From: CAZCTC01 sp964501335
Lineage (GTDB): Bacteria > Chloroflexota > Anaerolineae > B4-G1 > SLSP01
DNA: 64,000 nucleotides
Assembly (NCBI GenBank): GCA_964501335.1
Contig: CAZCTC010000027.1
Span: 29,400 to 93,399 of the forward strand
Reading direction: 5' to 3'
Positions within the stretch are counted from its first letter, which is position 1. The number at the start of each line of letters is the position of its first letter. Below the pieces are notes generated by a model that saw nothing but the letters and a program-made list of their open reading frames with translations, was not told the origin of the DNA and ran no database searches. Of the stretch, positions 55,667-63,558 are shown piece after piece. The position numbers and the translations under genes were made by a program.

Positions 55667-56521
55667 ATGCAGGAAGAACAGGTACCGGTGCAGGAAGGAC
55701 AGCCTCTGGATCAACCGCCCGCTGACATGCCAGCGACGGAACCTCAACCTTCGGGGGAGGCGCAACCATCCGCGGACCCGGCGCCCGCCGAGTCGCAATT
55801 ACCCATTGAAAATCAACCAGCTGGGGAGCCGGCGCCCGCCGAATCCCAGCTGTCCACTGAAGCGCAGAATCCTGGCGATGTGGGGCACGCCGAGTCCTTG
55901 CCCGCTGATATTCAGCTCGCTGCGAATATCCAGTCGCCGGAATTTCCGGGCTCCGCCGAGCCGATGCCGACGACTGAGCCGGAATTGTCCGCTGATTCGC
56001 GGCCCTCGACTGACCCGGAACCGGCGCCTGAAGTGATTCCGGTTGAGGATGAGCCACAGCCTCCGGCTGAATCCGAGCCACCCACCGAACCCCAGTTTGT
56101 GGCTGAACCTGAAGTCGTAGCGGAATCCGAGCTGGCGGGCGAACCTCCGATTCCCGCCATCGATGCGGGGGCTTCGGGATCGGCCCATCAGGAGATCGAT
56201 GCCGGCAAGCTGGCCATGATTGAAGGGCGGTATATGGAATCGTTGAAGCATTACGAACAGGCTTTGGCGATGTTTGAAACCACCGACGACCATGCCGGTC
56301 TGGCTTATGCCCATCTGGAACTGGGCGTGCTTTCGGTCTGTCTGTGCGAATACGATATCGCCATGGAGCATTATGAGCAGTCGCTTTCGCTGCGGCGTCT
56401 GGCGGAAGATATCGAGGGCCAGGCCGAGGTTTTTGAGCAGATGGGGTTGCTCTGGCGGATGCGGGGCGATCGGGCGATTTCGCGGCGCTATTACGAGCAG
56501 GCGCGCGAAGTTCGCGGCTGA
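55667..56521 (+). CDS. Proline/glutamate-rich protein with C-terminal TPR repeats
   Basis: 284 aa. Residues 1-175 are low-complexity, rich in Pro, Glu, Ala and Ser, with repeated P-A-E-S-Q-L, P-S-x-D-P-x-P and E-x-E-P-P units, likely disordered. Residues 178-284 hold about three TPR motifs (AGKLAMIEGRYMESLKHYEQ, HLELGVLSVCLCEYDIAMEH, MGLLWRMRGDRAISRRYYEQ). No signal peptide or membrane segment. ATG 55667 has GGAGGGGGA upstream. TPR domains bind proteins; partner and function are unknown. It ends before a strong two-way terminator. Confidence 0.85.
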   Translation: MQEEQVPVQEGQPLDQPPADMPATEPQPSGEAQPSADPAPAESQLPIENQPAGEPAPAESQLSTEAQNPGDVGHAESLPADIQLAANIQSPEFPGSAEPMPTTEPELSADSRPSTDPEPAPEVIPVEDEPQPPAESEPPTEPQFVAEPEVVAESELAGEPPIPAIDAGASGSAHQEIDAGKLAMIEGRYMESLKHYEQALAMFETTDDHAGLAYAHLELGVLSVCLCEYDIAMEHYEQSLSLRRLAEDIEGQAEVFEQMGLLWRMRGDRAISRRYYEQAREVRG

Positions 56522-56535
56522 TTTTCATTTTAAAT

Positions 56536-56580
56536 AAAAAGTTCACGCGCCGTCCAAAGGACGGCGCGTGAACTTTTTTT
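56536..56580. terminator. Bidirectional factor-independent terminator
   Basis: A 20-bp perfect stem (56536-56555 with 56559-56578) around AAA, with A run before and T run after. It stands between the converging TPR gene and the minus-strand dehydratase-related gene and can serve both. Confidence 0.8.
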
Positions 56581-56614
56581 ATCCATCATGAGAGGATTTA
56601 TCGGCGCGGATTAA

Positions 56615-56735
56615 AAACGGTTCTTTGCGTTCCGCAACAGGTACTTTCCTGGTAAAAAGCGACGCGCTGGATGGAGGAGAGAGTTTCTTTTGTTTGTGTT
56701 TTCGCGCGCTTTCTGAAGCGCGCGAAAACACTGGC
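56615..56735 (-). repeat. TCTG-loop hairpin element, reverse flank
   Basis: Reverse flank (tccgcaacaggtactttcctgg, aaaaagcgacgcgctggatgg) followed by a perfect 16-bp hairpin 56696-56711/56716-56731 with loop TCTG on the plus strand. Lies in the convergent space, 45 bp beyond the stop of the minus-strand gene. Confidence 0.75.
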
Positions 56736-56775
56736 TTTTTTCACTTTTTCTGGCTGACCGCAGGGTAGTTTATTA

Positions 56776-58023
56776 TTACGATAAAAGTTCCGTGCGTTGC
56801 TGGTATTGGCGGGCCTGATACATGAAGGCTTCCAGGCGGGTGTTGATGTTGGTGTCTTCCTGTCCGTCGTAGATGAGATTGAGCCAGGGGATGCGCTGGT
56901 AATCCTGGCGGACCTTGCCGCAGATGGCGGTGGAGATGGTGCCGGGCATACAGTTGAGCGGCATGACATGGATCACGCCGGCGGCGCCGAGTCTGGCAAA
57001 GTCGATGGTCTTGCCGATGCTCAACACGGCTTCGGTGCCCAGTTCCGGATCGTAGTAGGGGCGGGCGTACTCGAGCACTTTGGTGATGGCGGTGTCGTGC
57101 CCCTGGGAGAGCAGGTCGGCGATGGGATGGAAGAGGCGAGCTTCGTCGTAGCGCTGCACCTGATCGGAGATCCAGAGTTTGACATATTCGGTGTAGCGGC
57201 GGAAGACCCGGTTGCGCATCATGCTGCCGGCGTTGGTGTAGTAGAGCCATTCCATCAGCGGAGCGACCCAGACTTCGCCGCCCAACGCTTCGACTTTGCG
57301 GACGATCTCCCGGTTGGTGAAGCGGTTGGCTCGCAAATAAATTTCTCCGACCATGCCGATGATCGGTCGGCGTTCCTGACGGTTGACGGGCAGGGCACGG
57401 AAGCGTGCGGCGGCTCGTTCCATGGCTTTGACTGTGCGTTTTCCTCCACCGGCCTCGATGGTGTGTGAAACATCGTCAACGCTTTCCCAGTAGAGCTTTT
57501 CGGCTTCACCGGCTGTGAGTTCATAAGGCCGATGAGTGTGCAGCAGTTTGAGCAGCAGATCGACGGCAACGACGCCTTGCCAGATGAGCAGGCGCAGTTG
57601 GGTGGAGTTTTTGCCGAAGCCCATGTAGGAATTTTCGGCGCTGGGAGAGATGATCTCTACTTCGGCCAGGCCGTTTTCATTGAGCAGGGCACGCTGGAGG
57701 GTGCGATACTGGCCGAAGCGGCAGGGGCCCGCGGTGGTGGGCATGAAGAGGATCGATTGGGCGGCGTCAAAGCCGGGTTTGCGAGATTGTTTGACGAGGT
57801 CGCCGATGCAGGTGAAGCAGGGCAGGCATTCTTTGCCGAGGCAGAGCTGTTTGCCCAGCGAGAGGCTTTCCTCGTCGGAGGGGGGGAGGACCTGGGCCTG
57901 GAGCCCGTGGTGGCGCATGGCGGCGGCCATGGCGTGGGCGTGATCGCACATGGGGGGGAGATAGACTTGTTTGCCCCCGTTGGGGAGCGGGTTTACTTTG
58001 GTATTTGGCTGGCTGTTGACCAT
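56776..58023 (-). CDS. 2-hydroxyglutaryl-CoA dehydratase-type component (C-terminal part of a split activase protein)
   Basis: 415 aa from ATG 58023 (AAGAGG upstream); the TTG at 58044 is less likely. Contains LCLGKECLPCFTCIGDLVKQ, a cysteine cluster, GPCRFGQYRTLQ, and C-terminal HVMPLNCMPGTISTAICGKV, features of the C-terminal domain of large acyl-CoA dehydratase activase-related proteins (2-hydroxyacyl-CoA dehydratase D-component-like fold, Fe-S binding). In many bacteria this domain is fused to activase domains in one protein of about 1400 aa; here it is a separate gene downstream of the activase. The true substrate of this family is unclear. Confidence 0.8.
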   Translation of the reverse strand: MVNSQPNTKVNPLPNGGKQVYLPPMCDHAHAMAAAMRHHGLQAQVLPPSDEESLSLGKQLCLGKECLPCFTCIGDLVKQSRKPGFDAAQSILFMPTTAGPCRFGQYRTLQRALLNENGLAEVEIISPSAENSYMGFGKNSTQLRLLIWQGVVAVDLLLKLLHTHRPYELTAGEAEKLYWESVDDVSHTIEAGGGKRTVKAMERAAARFRALPVNRQERRPIIGMVGEIYLRANRFTNREIVRKVEALGGEVWVAPLMEWLYYTNAGSMMRNRVFRRYTEYVKLWISDQVQRYDEARLFHPIADLLSQGHDTAITKVLEYARPYYDPELGTEAVLSIGKTIDFARLGAAGVIHVMPLNCMPGTISTAICGKVRQDYQRIPWLNLIYDGQEDTNINTRLEAFMYQARQYQQRTELLS

Positions 58024-58075
58024 GGTAACCTCTTTAAATCGCAAGTTTTCTGCCTATGTGATAGGCATTTGTAGC

Positions 58076-58185
58076 ATCCCGCACATGGCTTACGTCCGGC
58101 AAAAATCGACGCGCGGGATGGGAAGAGAGAGTTTTTTTTGTTCATTTTTTTCGGCGGCTTCAGAAAGCCGCCGAAAAAATGGATT
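58076..58185 (-). repeat. TCTG-loop hairpin element overlapping the end of the activase gene
   Basis: Reverse flank (cgcacatggcttacgtccggc, aaaaatcgacgcgcgggatgg) then hairpin 58143-58160/58165-58181 with loop CAGA on the plus strand (TCTG on the minus). The stop codon of the activase gene (58162-58160) lies at the arm-loop junction. The element separates the two parts of the split protein. Confidence 0.75.
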
Positions 58186-61156
58186 TTTCTTTTTCCGGGA
58201 GGCGCAGGCTGTCGAAGAAGGCTTCGCAGCGGGTGACGAGGCCGGCATCGGCGTTGTGGGCATCCAGTTCCAGTTCCAGGAAGGGTTTGTCGAGTTCGCG
58301 TTGGAAGAAGCTGAGCAGGAAGGAGTCGGGGCCGCAGCCGAAATTGGTCATGTAGATGGCGTGCAGATGGGGGGTGGTGCGGATGAGGCGGGCGGCGGCC
58401 AGGATATCCTGCCCGCTGCGCCAGAACATGTTGTCGAAGCGGTCGGAAATATCGACGCTGCGCAACGGCAGATAGTCCATGGGGATGGGTAAGATGCCCA
58501 GCCGGCGCACCTGGAAGGGCAGATCCTGGTTCAGGCCGGGATCGTTGACGTTGTAGGGGCGGCCGATGATGACCACGCCGGGCCGGTCGGGGCCCAGGCC
58601 GGCGAGCACTTCGTCACCCCGGCGGCGGATGCGGGCGTAGAAGGCGGCCTGCGATTCACGGGCGGCGGTCAGGGCGCGGCGAATCTGGGCCATGGAAAGG
58701 CCCAGGGCCTCCGCCAGGGGCTCCATTTCGCGCTCTACGGTCTTTTCCCAGAGCAGGTGGACCGGGAAGTGCAGCGGGCGGACGTTGTGAGCGGCCAGAT
58801 CCATCTGGGCGGAGACCAGCCAGGGGGCGGCCTGAACGAGGGGACAGTAGGCGTTGTGGGTCTGGCCGGGGGCGGGATTTTCCCGGTTGGCCACGCCGGG
58901 CATGAAGATGAACTGGACATCCCGGGTGACCAGATCCTGCACATGGCCGTAGACGATCTTGACCGGGAAGCAGGCTTCCGAGGCTGCCGTCTCTTCGGTG
59001 CGGCGGATGGTGGCCGGGTGGGTGGGCTCGGAAAGGATCAGGCCGATATTGAGCGTATCGAAGAAGCCGCGCCAGAAGGGGAAGAGGTCGAAGAAAGTGA
59101 GGGTGCGGGGAATGCCCAGGCGGACCGGGGCTTTGCGGGCGGCTTCGGGATCGTAGCCATCGAGCAACAGGGAGAGCCGTTCGGCGAAGAGGTCGGGGAT
59201 GGTCGAGGCCGAGGGGCGGCTGCGGCCGGCGCTCTCGTATTTTTCACAGCGGGCGCCGTAGAAGAGCGGCTGTTCGTTCTGAATGGCGACCCGGTTGATT
59301 TCGCAGAGGTTGGTGCAGCCTTTGCAGGAGAAGGTGGTGGTGGTGTAGGCCCGATCGCTCAGGTCGAAGCCTTTGAAATGGGTCGGGGCTGCGGAATCCT
59401 CCATTTCCTGCATGGCGAGGATGGCGGCGCCGATGGCGCCGGTGACATCGTGGTGGGGCGGGACGACGACGGGCCGGCCGATGAGCTGCTCAAAGGCGGC
59501 CACGACGGCGGCATTGGAGGCCACGCCGCCCTGGAAGAAGACCCGTTGGCCGACCGGGCGACCGTTGACTACTTTGTTGAGGTAGTTCTGGGCGACCGAA
59601 TAGGCGAGGCCGGCCGTGAGATCGCCGACGGCGGCCCCCTGCTGCTGGTGGTGGATCAGGTCGGATTCCATGAAGACGGTGCAGCGTTCGCCGAGGGCGG
59701 CGGGGCAGGCGGCAGCGAGGGCCAGGTCGCTGAAATCGCGCTCGATGTTGAGCTTGAGCCGTTCGGCCTGCTCTTCGAGGAAGGAGCCGGTGCCGGCGGC
59801 GCAGGCTTTGTTCATGGTGAAATCGACCACGGCGCCGTCGGCGAGGCGGATATATTTGCTGTCCTGGCCGCCGATCTCGAAGATCGTATCGACGGTGGGA
59901 TCGATGGCGGCGGCGGCGGTGGCCTGGGCGGTGATCTCATTGCGCACCGCGTCGGCTCCGACATAGTCGCCGGTGAGATGGCGGCCGGAACCGGTCACGC
60001 CGACGCCGACGACGCGGACGCGGCCGGCAGTCTCCGTGCCGATTTCGAGCAGGCCGCGGCGGACGGCTTCCAGGGGGCGGCCGGCGGTGCGGAGGTAGCG
60101 GCGGGCGACGATTCGGCGTTGCTCATCGAGCAGGATGACGTTGGTGCTGATCGAACCAACGTCGATGCCGAGGTAGACGGGCAGGGCGTCCTCGTTTAAG
60201 TCGGGCATGGGCGGGGCTGCGGGGCGCGGGCGGTAGAGCAGCGGGGGCAGGGTGGTGCGTTCGCCCTGCGCTTCGACCCGGGCGATTTCCGCCAGGAGGG
60301 TGAGGTCCAGTCCGGATACGGGGACATGGTCCATGGCTTCAAAGGCGGCGCCGAGGGCGGCCATCACGGTGTGCTGCCGGGGGATGATCAGGCTGCCGGG
60401 TTCCAGGCCGAGCACATTTTCAAAGGCGCGGACTACGCCGCGGTTGTAGGCCACGCCGCCCTGGAAGAGGATGGGCGGTTCAAAGGGGCGGCCGCCGCCG
60501 ATGACGCTGTGGAAGTTACGGGCGAGGGCGTGGCAGAGGCCGGCGATGATGTCGGTCAGGGGGACTGCCTTTTGCTGCAGGTGGATCATGTCGGATTTGG
60601 CGAAGACGGTGCAGCGGCCGGCGATGCGAGCGGGACTGGTGGATTGCACGGCCAGCTCGCCGAATTCGTTTTCGATGGCGATGCCGAGCCGTTCGGCCTG
60701 CTGGTCGAGGAAGGAGCCGGTGCCGGCGGCGCAGAGGGTGTTCATGGCGAAGTCGACGAGGAGGGTGCGCTGGTTGGCCTCGTCGCGTTCCAGGATCAGC
60801 AGTTTGCTGTCCTGCCCGCCGATCTCGATGACGGTGCGGGCGGTGGGGTAGAATTCGCTGACGGCGCGCGTCTGGGCGATCAATTCGTTGATATGGGGGA
60901 CGTTGAGGTGGCGGGCGATGGGCCCTCCGCCCGATCCGGTGAAGCCGATACTGCGGACGGCGGTGAAGTCGAAATCGTGGCTCAGTTCGGTGAGGGTGCG
61001 TAAGAGGGTTCCCCGGGGTTGGCCGTTGGCCCGGATGTAGCGTTGGGTCAGGATTCGGCGGGAAGCGTCGAGGACCACGACTTTCACGGTGGTCGAGCCG
61101 ACGTCGATGCCGAGATGGATCGATCCTTGAGATGGAGAATTGCTTTCGGAACTCAT
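58160..61156 (-). CDS. Acyl-CoA dehydratase activase-type protein, two BadF/HgdC ATPase domains plus DUF2229-like region
   Basis: 998 aa from ATG 61156 (GGGGAAG upstream). Two ASKHA ATPase domains in tandem: about 13-275 (LGIDVGSTTVKVVVL, GFTGSGGG, EIGGQDSKLLI, CAAGTGSFLDQQ) and about 325-590 (LGIDVGSISTNVILL, GVTGSGRH, EIGGQDSKYIR, CAAGTGSFLEEQ), each with the Cys that helps bind a shared 4Fe-4S cluster. After that a four-cysteine segment (FSCKGCTNLCEINR) and a region with ACFPVKIVYGHVQDLV. Activases pass electrons with ATP hydrolysis to dehydratases or reductases. The C-terminal KSIFSAAF is encoded inside a repeat hairpin. Cognate C-terminal part is the next gene. Confidence 0.85.
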   Translation of the reverse strand: MSSESNSPSQGSIHLGIDVGSTTVKVVVLDASRRILTQRYIRANGQPRGTLLRTLTELSHDFDFTAVRSIGFTGSGGGPIARHLNVPHINELIAQTRAVSEFYPTARTVIEIGGQDSKLLILERDEANQRTLLVDFAMNTLCAAGTGSFLDQQAERLGIAIENEFGELAVQSTSPARIAGRCTVFAKSDMIHLQQKAVPLTDIIAGLCHALARNFHSVIGGGRPFEPPILFQGGVAYNRGVVRAFENVLGLEPGSLIIPRQHTVMAALGAAFEAMDHVPVSGLDLTLLAEIARVEAQGERTTLPPLLYRPRPAAPPMPDLNEDALPVYLGIDVGSISTNVILLDEQRRIVARRYLRTAGRPLEAVRRGLLEIGTETAGRVRVVGVGVTGSGRHLTGDYVGADAVRNEITAQATAAAAIDPTVDTIFEIGGQDSKYIRLADGAVVDFTMNKACAAGTGSFLEEQAERLKLNIERDFSDLALAAACPAALGERCTVFMESDLIHHQQQGAAVGDLTAGLAYSVAQNYLNKVVNGRPVGQRVFFQGGVASNAAVVAAFEQLIGRPVVVPPHHDVTGAIGAAILAMQEMEDSAAPTHFKGFDLSDRAYTTTTFSCKGCTNLCEINRVAIQNEQPLFYGARCEKYESAGRSRPSASTIPDLFAERLSLLLDGYDPEAARKAPVRLGIPRTLTFFDLFPFWRGFFDTLNIGLILSEPTHPATIRRTEETAASEACFPVKIVYGHVQDLVTRDVQFIFMPGVANRENPAPGQTHNAYCPLVQAAPWLVSAQMDLAAHNVRPLHFPVHLLWEKTVEREMEPLAEALGLSMAQIRRALTAARESQAAFYARIRRRGDEVLAGLGPDRPGVVIIGRPYNVNDPGLNQDLPFQVRRLGILPIPMDYLPLRSVDISDRFDNMFWRSGQDILAAARLIRTTPHLHAIYMTNFGCGPDSFLLSFFQRELDKPFLELELDAHNADAGLVTRCEAFFDSLRLPEKEKSIFSAAF

Positions 61157-61758
61157 TTTTTCTTCCCCTGGCTTGGGTTGTAGGAGAAAATTTCCCCAGC
61201 CGCTTATTATAACCCAAGTAGAGAGCAGCAAGTAGACAGTAGACAACCTGTGTCGCCGGGGCGGCTCTGAAAAAGGCCATGTTTTCGGCGGCCCTCCCCC
61301 CCCGGCCCCCTCTCCCCTGTTTTGTGGTTAAGCAGCGACGCGATTCGAGATGATGCGTTTCAGGGTATAGCTGCGAGCGATGCGGGAGGGAGAGGGGGGG
61401 CAGAGATCATTGCCGGGGCGGTTCTGGAGAAGGCCATGTTTTGGTGCGCCTTCTGAGGCGCACCAAAACATAAACAAAAAAACTCTCTGCCTGCTTCGCC
61501 CAGCGCGGCGTAGCTTACAGGGAAAGGACCATGTGCGGGACGTTACAAGGCGGGAGACGGCACCCTGAAGGATGAAGATGGATTTTGGGGTCAGTGGGCG
61601 CCCACAAGGGGCGCCCCTACGGGGGAGGTTTTCCGGGTAGGGGCGAGGTTTCCTCGCCCCTTCGGGGTGACCTTAAAACCGGGGTGCATTGTCTTTTTTT
61701 TTGCCTGTGTTAAACTGAATTCTATCGAAGTCGATGCTATTTCCATTGGGAGGACGCC
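61157..61758. repeat. 602-bp intergenic region with repeat elements
   Basis: Holds 'aagtagacagtagacaacc' (about 61227-61252), a half TCTG-stem (61277-61293) interrupted by a C-rich/G-rich block (61294-61402), a complete forward element with a perfect 16-bp TCTG hairpin 61436-61451/61456-61471 and flank to about 61580, and a 'gtaggggcgaggtttcctcgcccc' repeat (61592-61673). The last 80 bp are AT-rich and should contain the promoter of the CHAT gene; I see no clear boxes. Confidence 0.65.
61592..61673. repeat. Dispersed 'gtaggggcgagg' intergenic repeat
   Basis: Palindromic units gggcgcccacaaggggcgcccctac and gtaggggcgaggtttcctcg with matching arms, related to 50267-50340. Confidence 0.65.
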
Positions 61759-63558
61759 ATGTCCGAAGAGTATATTGATCTTGAAATCCACATTTTACAG
61801 AAAACCGAACAGGGATACCCGGTACAACTGCGTCTGGATAGTAACCATGAATTTAGCGGAGGGTATCTGGAATCTGATTTTGCGACATGGAAATCTCGGG
61901 ATTCAGCGGGGGAATCGTTTTGGGCAAAGTTTTTAAGCGATCAGAAGATACGTGACGCATGGAACCGTGCCATCGGATTAAAACTTAATCATCGAATTCG
62001 TCTGTGGATTGATGCTGAAGCGCCGGAATTGCATGTTCTTCCCTGGGAGGCTGCTGTTGTAGATGGGGTCATGCTCTCCGCGAATGCTAACTCGCCTTTT
62101 TCCCGATATTTACCTTCTGATACCCAATGGGGAAAAATGCAACCAGTTCAATCTTTTAAAGTATTAGTCGCTATTTCTAATCCTGAGAATCTGGATGATC
62201 TTAATTTAAATTTGGCGCCTATTAATGTGGCAAAGGAAAAGCAGATTTTAGAAAAGGCTTTGAAGGCGCCGGTTGTTCCTACTTTCCTTGAAGGGCCTGT
62301 CACATTGTCGTCTCTGGCTAAGGAATTGCAAAATGGGTATCAAGGGCTTCATCTGATGGCCCATGGAAATTTCGGTAAAAATACAAGTCATGCATTGCTT
62401 TACTTGCAGGATGATGACGGGTTCGTGCAAATAATTAACGATACGGCTTTCTGTCGGATGTTGCAACAATTGGCCCATCCCCCTGCTTTGGTATTTCTGG
62501 CTGCCTGTGAAGGGGCAACTCGTAGTGATGCAGATGCTTTTCGGGGATTGGCGCCGATGCTGGTCAAGGCGGGAATTCCGGCGGTCGTGGCGATGCAGGC
62601 GGTTGTGACGGCGGGAGCGGTTGAGAAGCTCAGCAGTACTTTTTATAGTAGATTGGCACGCCATGGGGTTGTCGATCAGGCGATGAATGAGGCTCGGGGG
62701 GCTTTGGTCGATGCCGCTTCAGACGAAGCTACAGTGCCGGCGCTTTTTATGCGGCTCAAGGATGGGCGGTTGTGGCCGGAGAAGGTTGAGGTTAAGCCGC
62801 CGGATGAAGGTTCTAAGCAGTCAGGGCTTGAAGTGCCGGTCATTCCCCTTTATTCCAATCCCGGCAGCCGGCGGGGACTTTCGTCTCAATTGTTGGCAGA
62901 GTTGCGCAAGGGATTGATGGCTTGTGAGGAGGTACGCGATTCCGGCCGGCTTTATTCGATTTTTGGAGAAGATATGCTCCGTCCCTGGCAATCCGGGTTG
63001 CCTGAAGCCGGGAGTCTGGCTGCTCGCGTGGATCTGTTGATCTCCTATTTATCGGAGAAGCGGCGGGTTACGGGAGAAAATGCGTTGGTGTTGTTGTTGC
63101 AGGAACTGTTGAACCGCTCTGATTCGGTCACGGATCGTTATACGCAATTATATCGGTTGGTGGCTTTGTGTTCGGCCTGGGCCCGGGGGGATGAGGTCGC
63201 TCCGGCGGTTGGAGGGACGGTTTTCGATCAGCGCGGGCAGGTGGTAGGGCAGCAGATCAATGTGGCGGGGGATTTTGTGCAGGTGACCGGGAACAATAAT
63301 GTAGTAGGGAGCGGCAATACGGTCAATTCGTTCAATGGGGGGAGCGTGCCTTCCGCCTCTCTGGGGACGCTGCGTCAACAATTGCAGCGGTTTGACGATG
63401 TGGAGCTGGATGAGTTGTGCCTGGATTATTTCCCCACGATTTACGATAAGTTTTCCCGGGGGATGCGCCGCGATGAGAAGATCAATTTGCTGCTGGATTA
63501 TTGCCGGCGGGACAGTTCGGCGGCGACAAAGCTGACGGGGATACTGGCAAGACGGTGA
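61759..63558 (+). CDS. CHAT-domain (caspase-like) protein with C-terminal effector-associated-type domains
   Basis: 599 aa. Residues about 130-335 form a CHAT protease domain: His202 in LMAHGNF and Cys250 in FLAACEGA are the catalytic pair, with LPWEA before and IPAVVAMQ after. Residues about 375-460 (LRKGLMACEEVRDSGRLYSI, with later Rvd-L-I-x-Y-L) look like a small helical adaptor. Residues about 490-530 form an N-V-rich stretch (QQINVAGDFVQVTGNNNVVG), and 540-599 (FDDVELDELCLDYFPTIYDK) resemble an effector-associated domain seen in bacterial conflict and signalling proteins. GGGAGG precedes ATG 61759. The first half of the gene is markedly richer in A/T than the rest of the window, suggesting transfer. 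No obvious partner gene is in view. Confidence 0.8.
   Translation: MSEEYIDLEIHILQKTEQGYPVQLRLDSNHEFSGGYLESDFATWKSRDSAGESFWAKFLSDQKIRDAWNRAIGLKLNHRIRLWIDAEAPELHVLPWEAAVVDGVMLSANANSPFSRYLPSDTQWGKMQPVQSFKVLVAISNPENLDDLNLNLAPINVAKEKQILEKALKAPVVPTFLEGPVTLSSLAKELQNGYQGLHLMAHGNFGKNTSHALLYLQDDDGFVQIINDTAFCRMLQQLAHPPALVFLAACEGATRSDADAFRGLAPMLVKAGIPAVVAMQAVVTAGAVEKLSSTFYSRLARHGVVDQAMNEARGALVDAASDEATVPALFMRLKDGRLWPEKVEVKPPDEGSKQSGLEVPVIPLYSNPGSRRGLSSQLLAELRKGLMACEEVRDSGRLYSIFGEDMLRPWQSGLPEAGSLAARVDLLISYLSEKRRVTGENALVLLLQELLNRSDSVTDRYTQLYRLVALCSAWARGDEVAPAVGGTVFDQRGQVVGQQINVAGDFVQVTGNNNVVGSGNTVNSFNGGSVPSASLGTLRQQLQRFDDVELDELCLDYFPTIYDKFSRGMRRDEKINLLLDYCRRDSSAATKLTGILARR

Noticed and set aside
58757..60199. 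480-codon open frame on the plus strand opposite the activase gene
   Set aside because: Gly/Ala/Glu/Asp-rich shadow of the minus-strand gene, which has clear ATPase motifs and a ribosome site.
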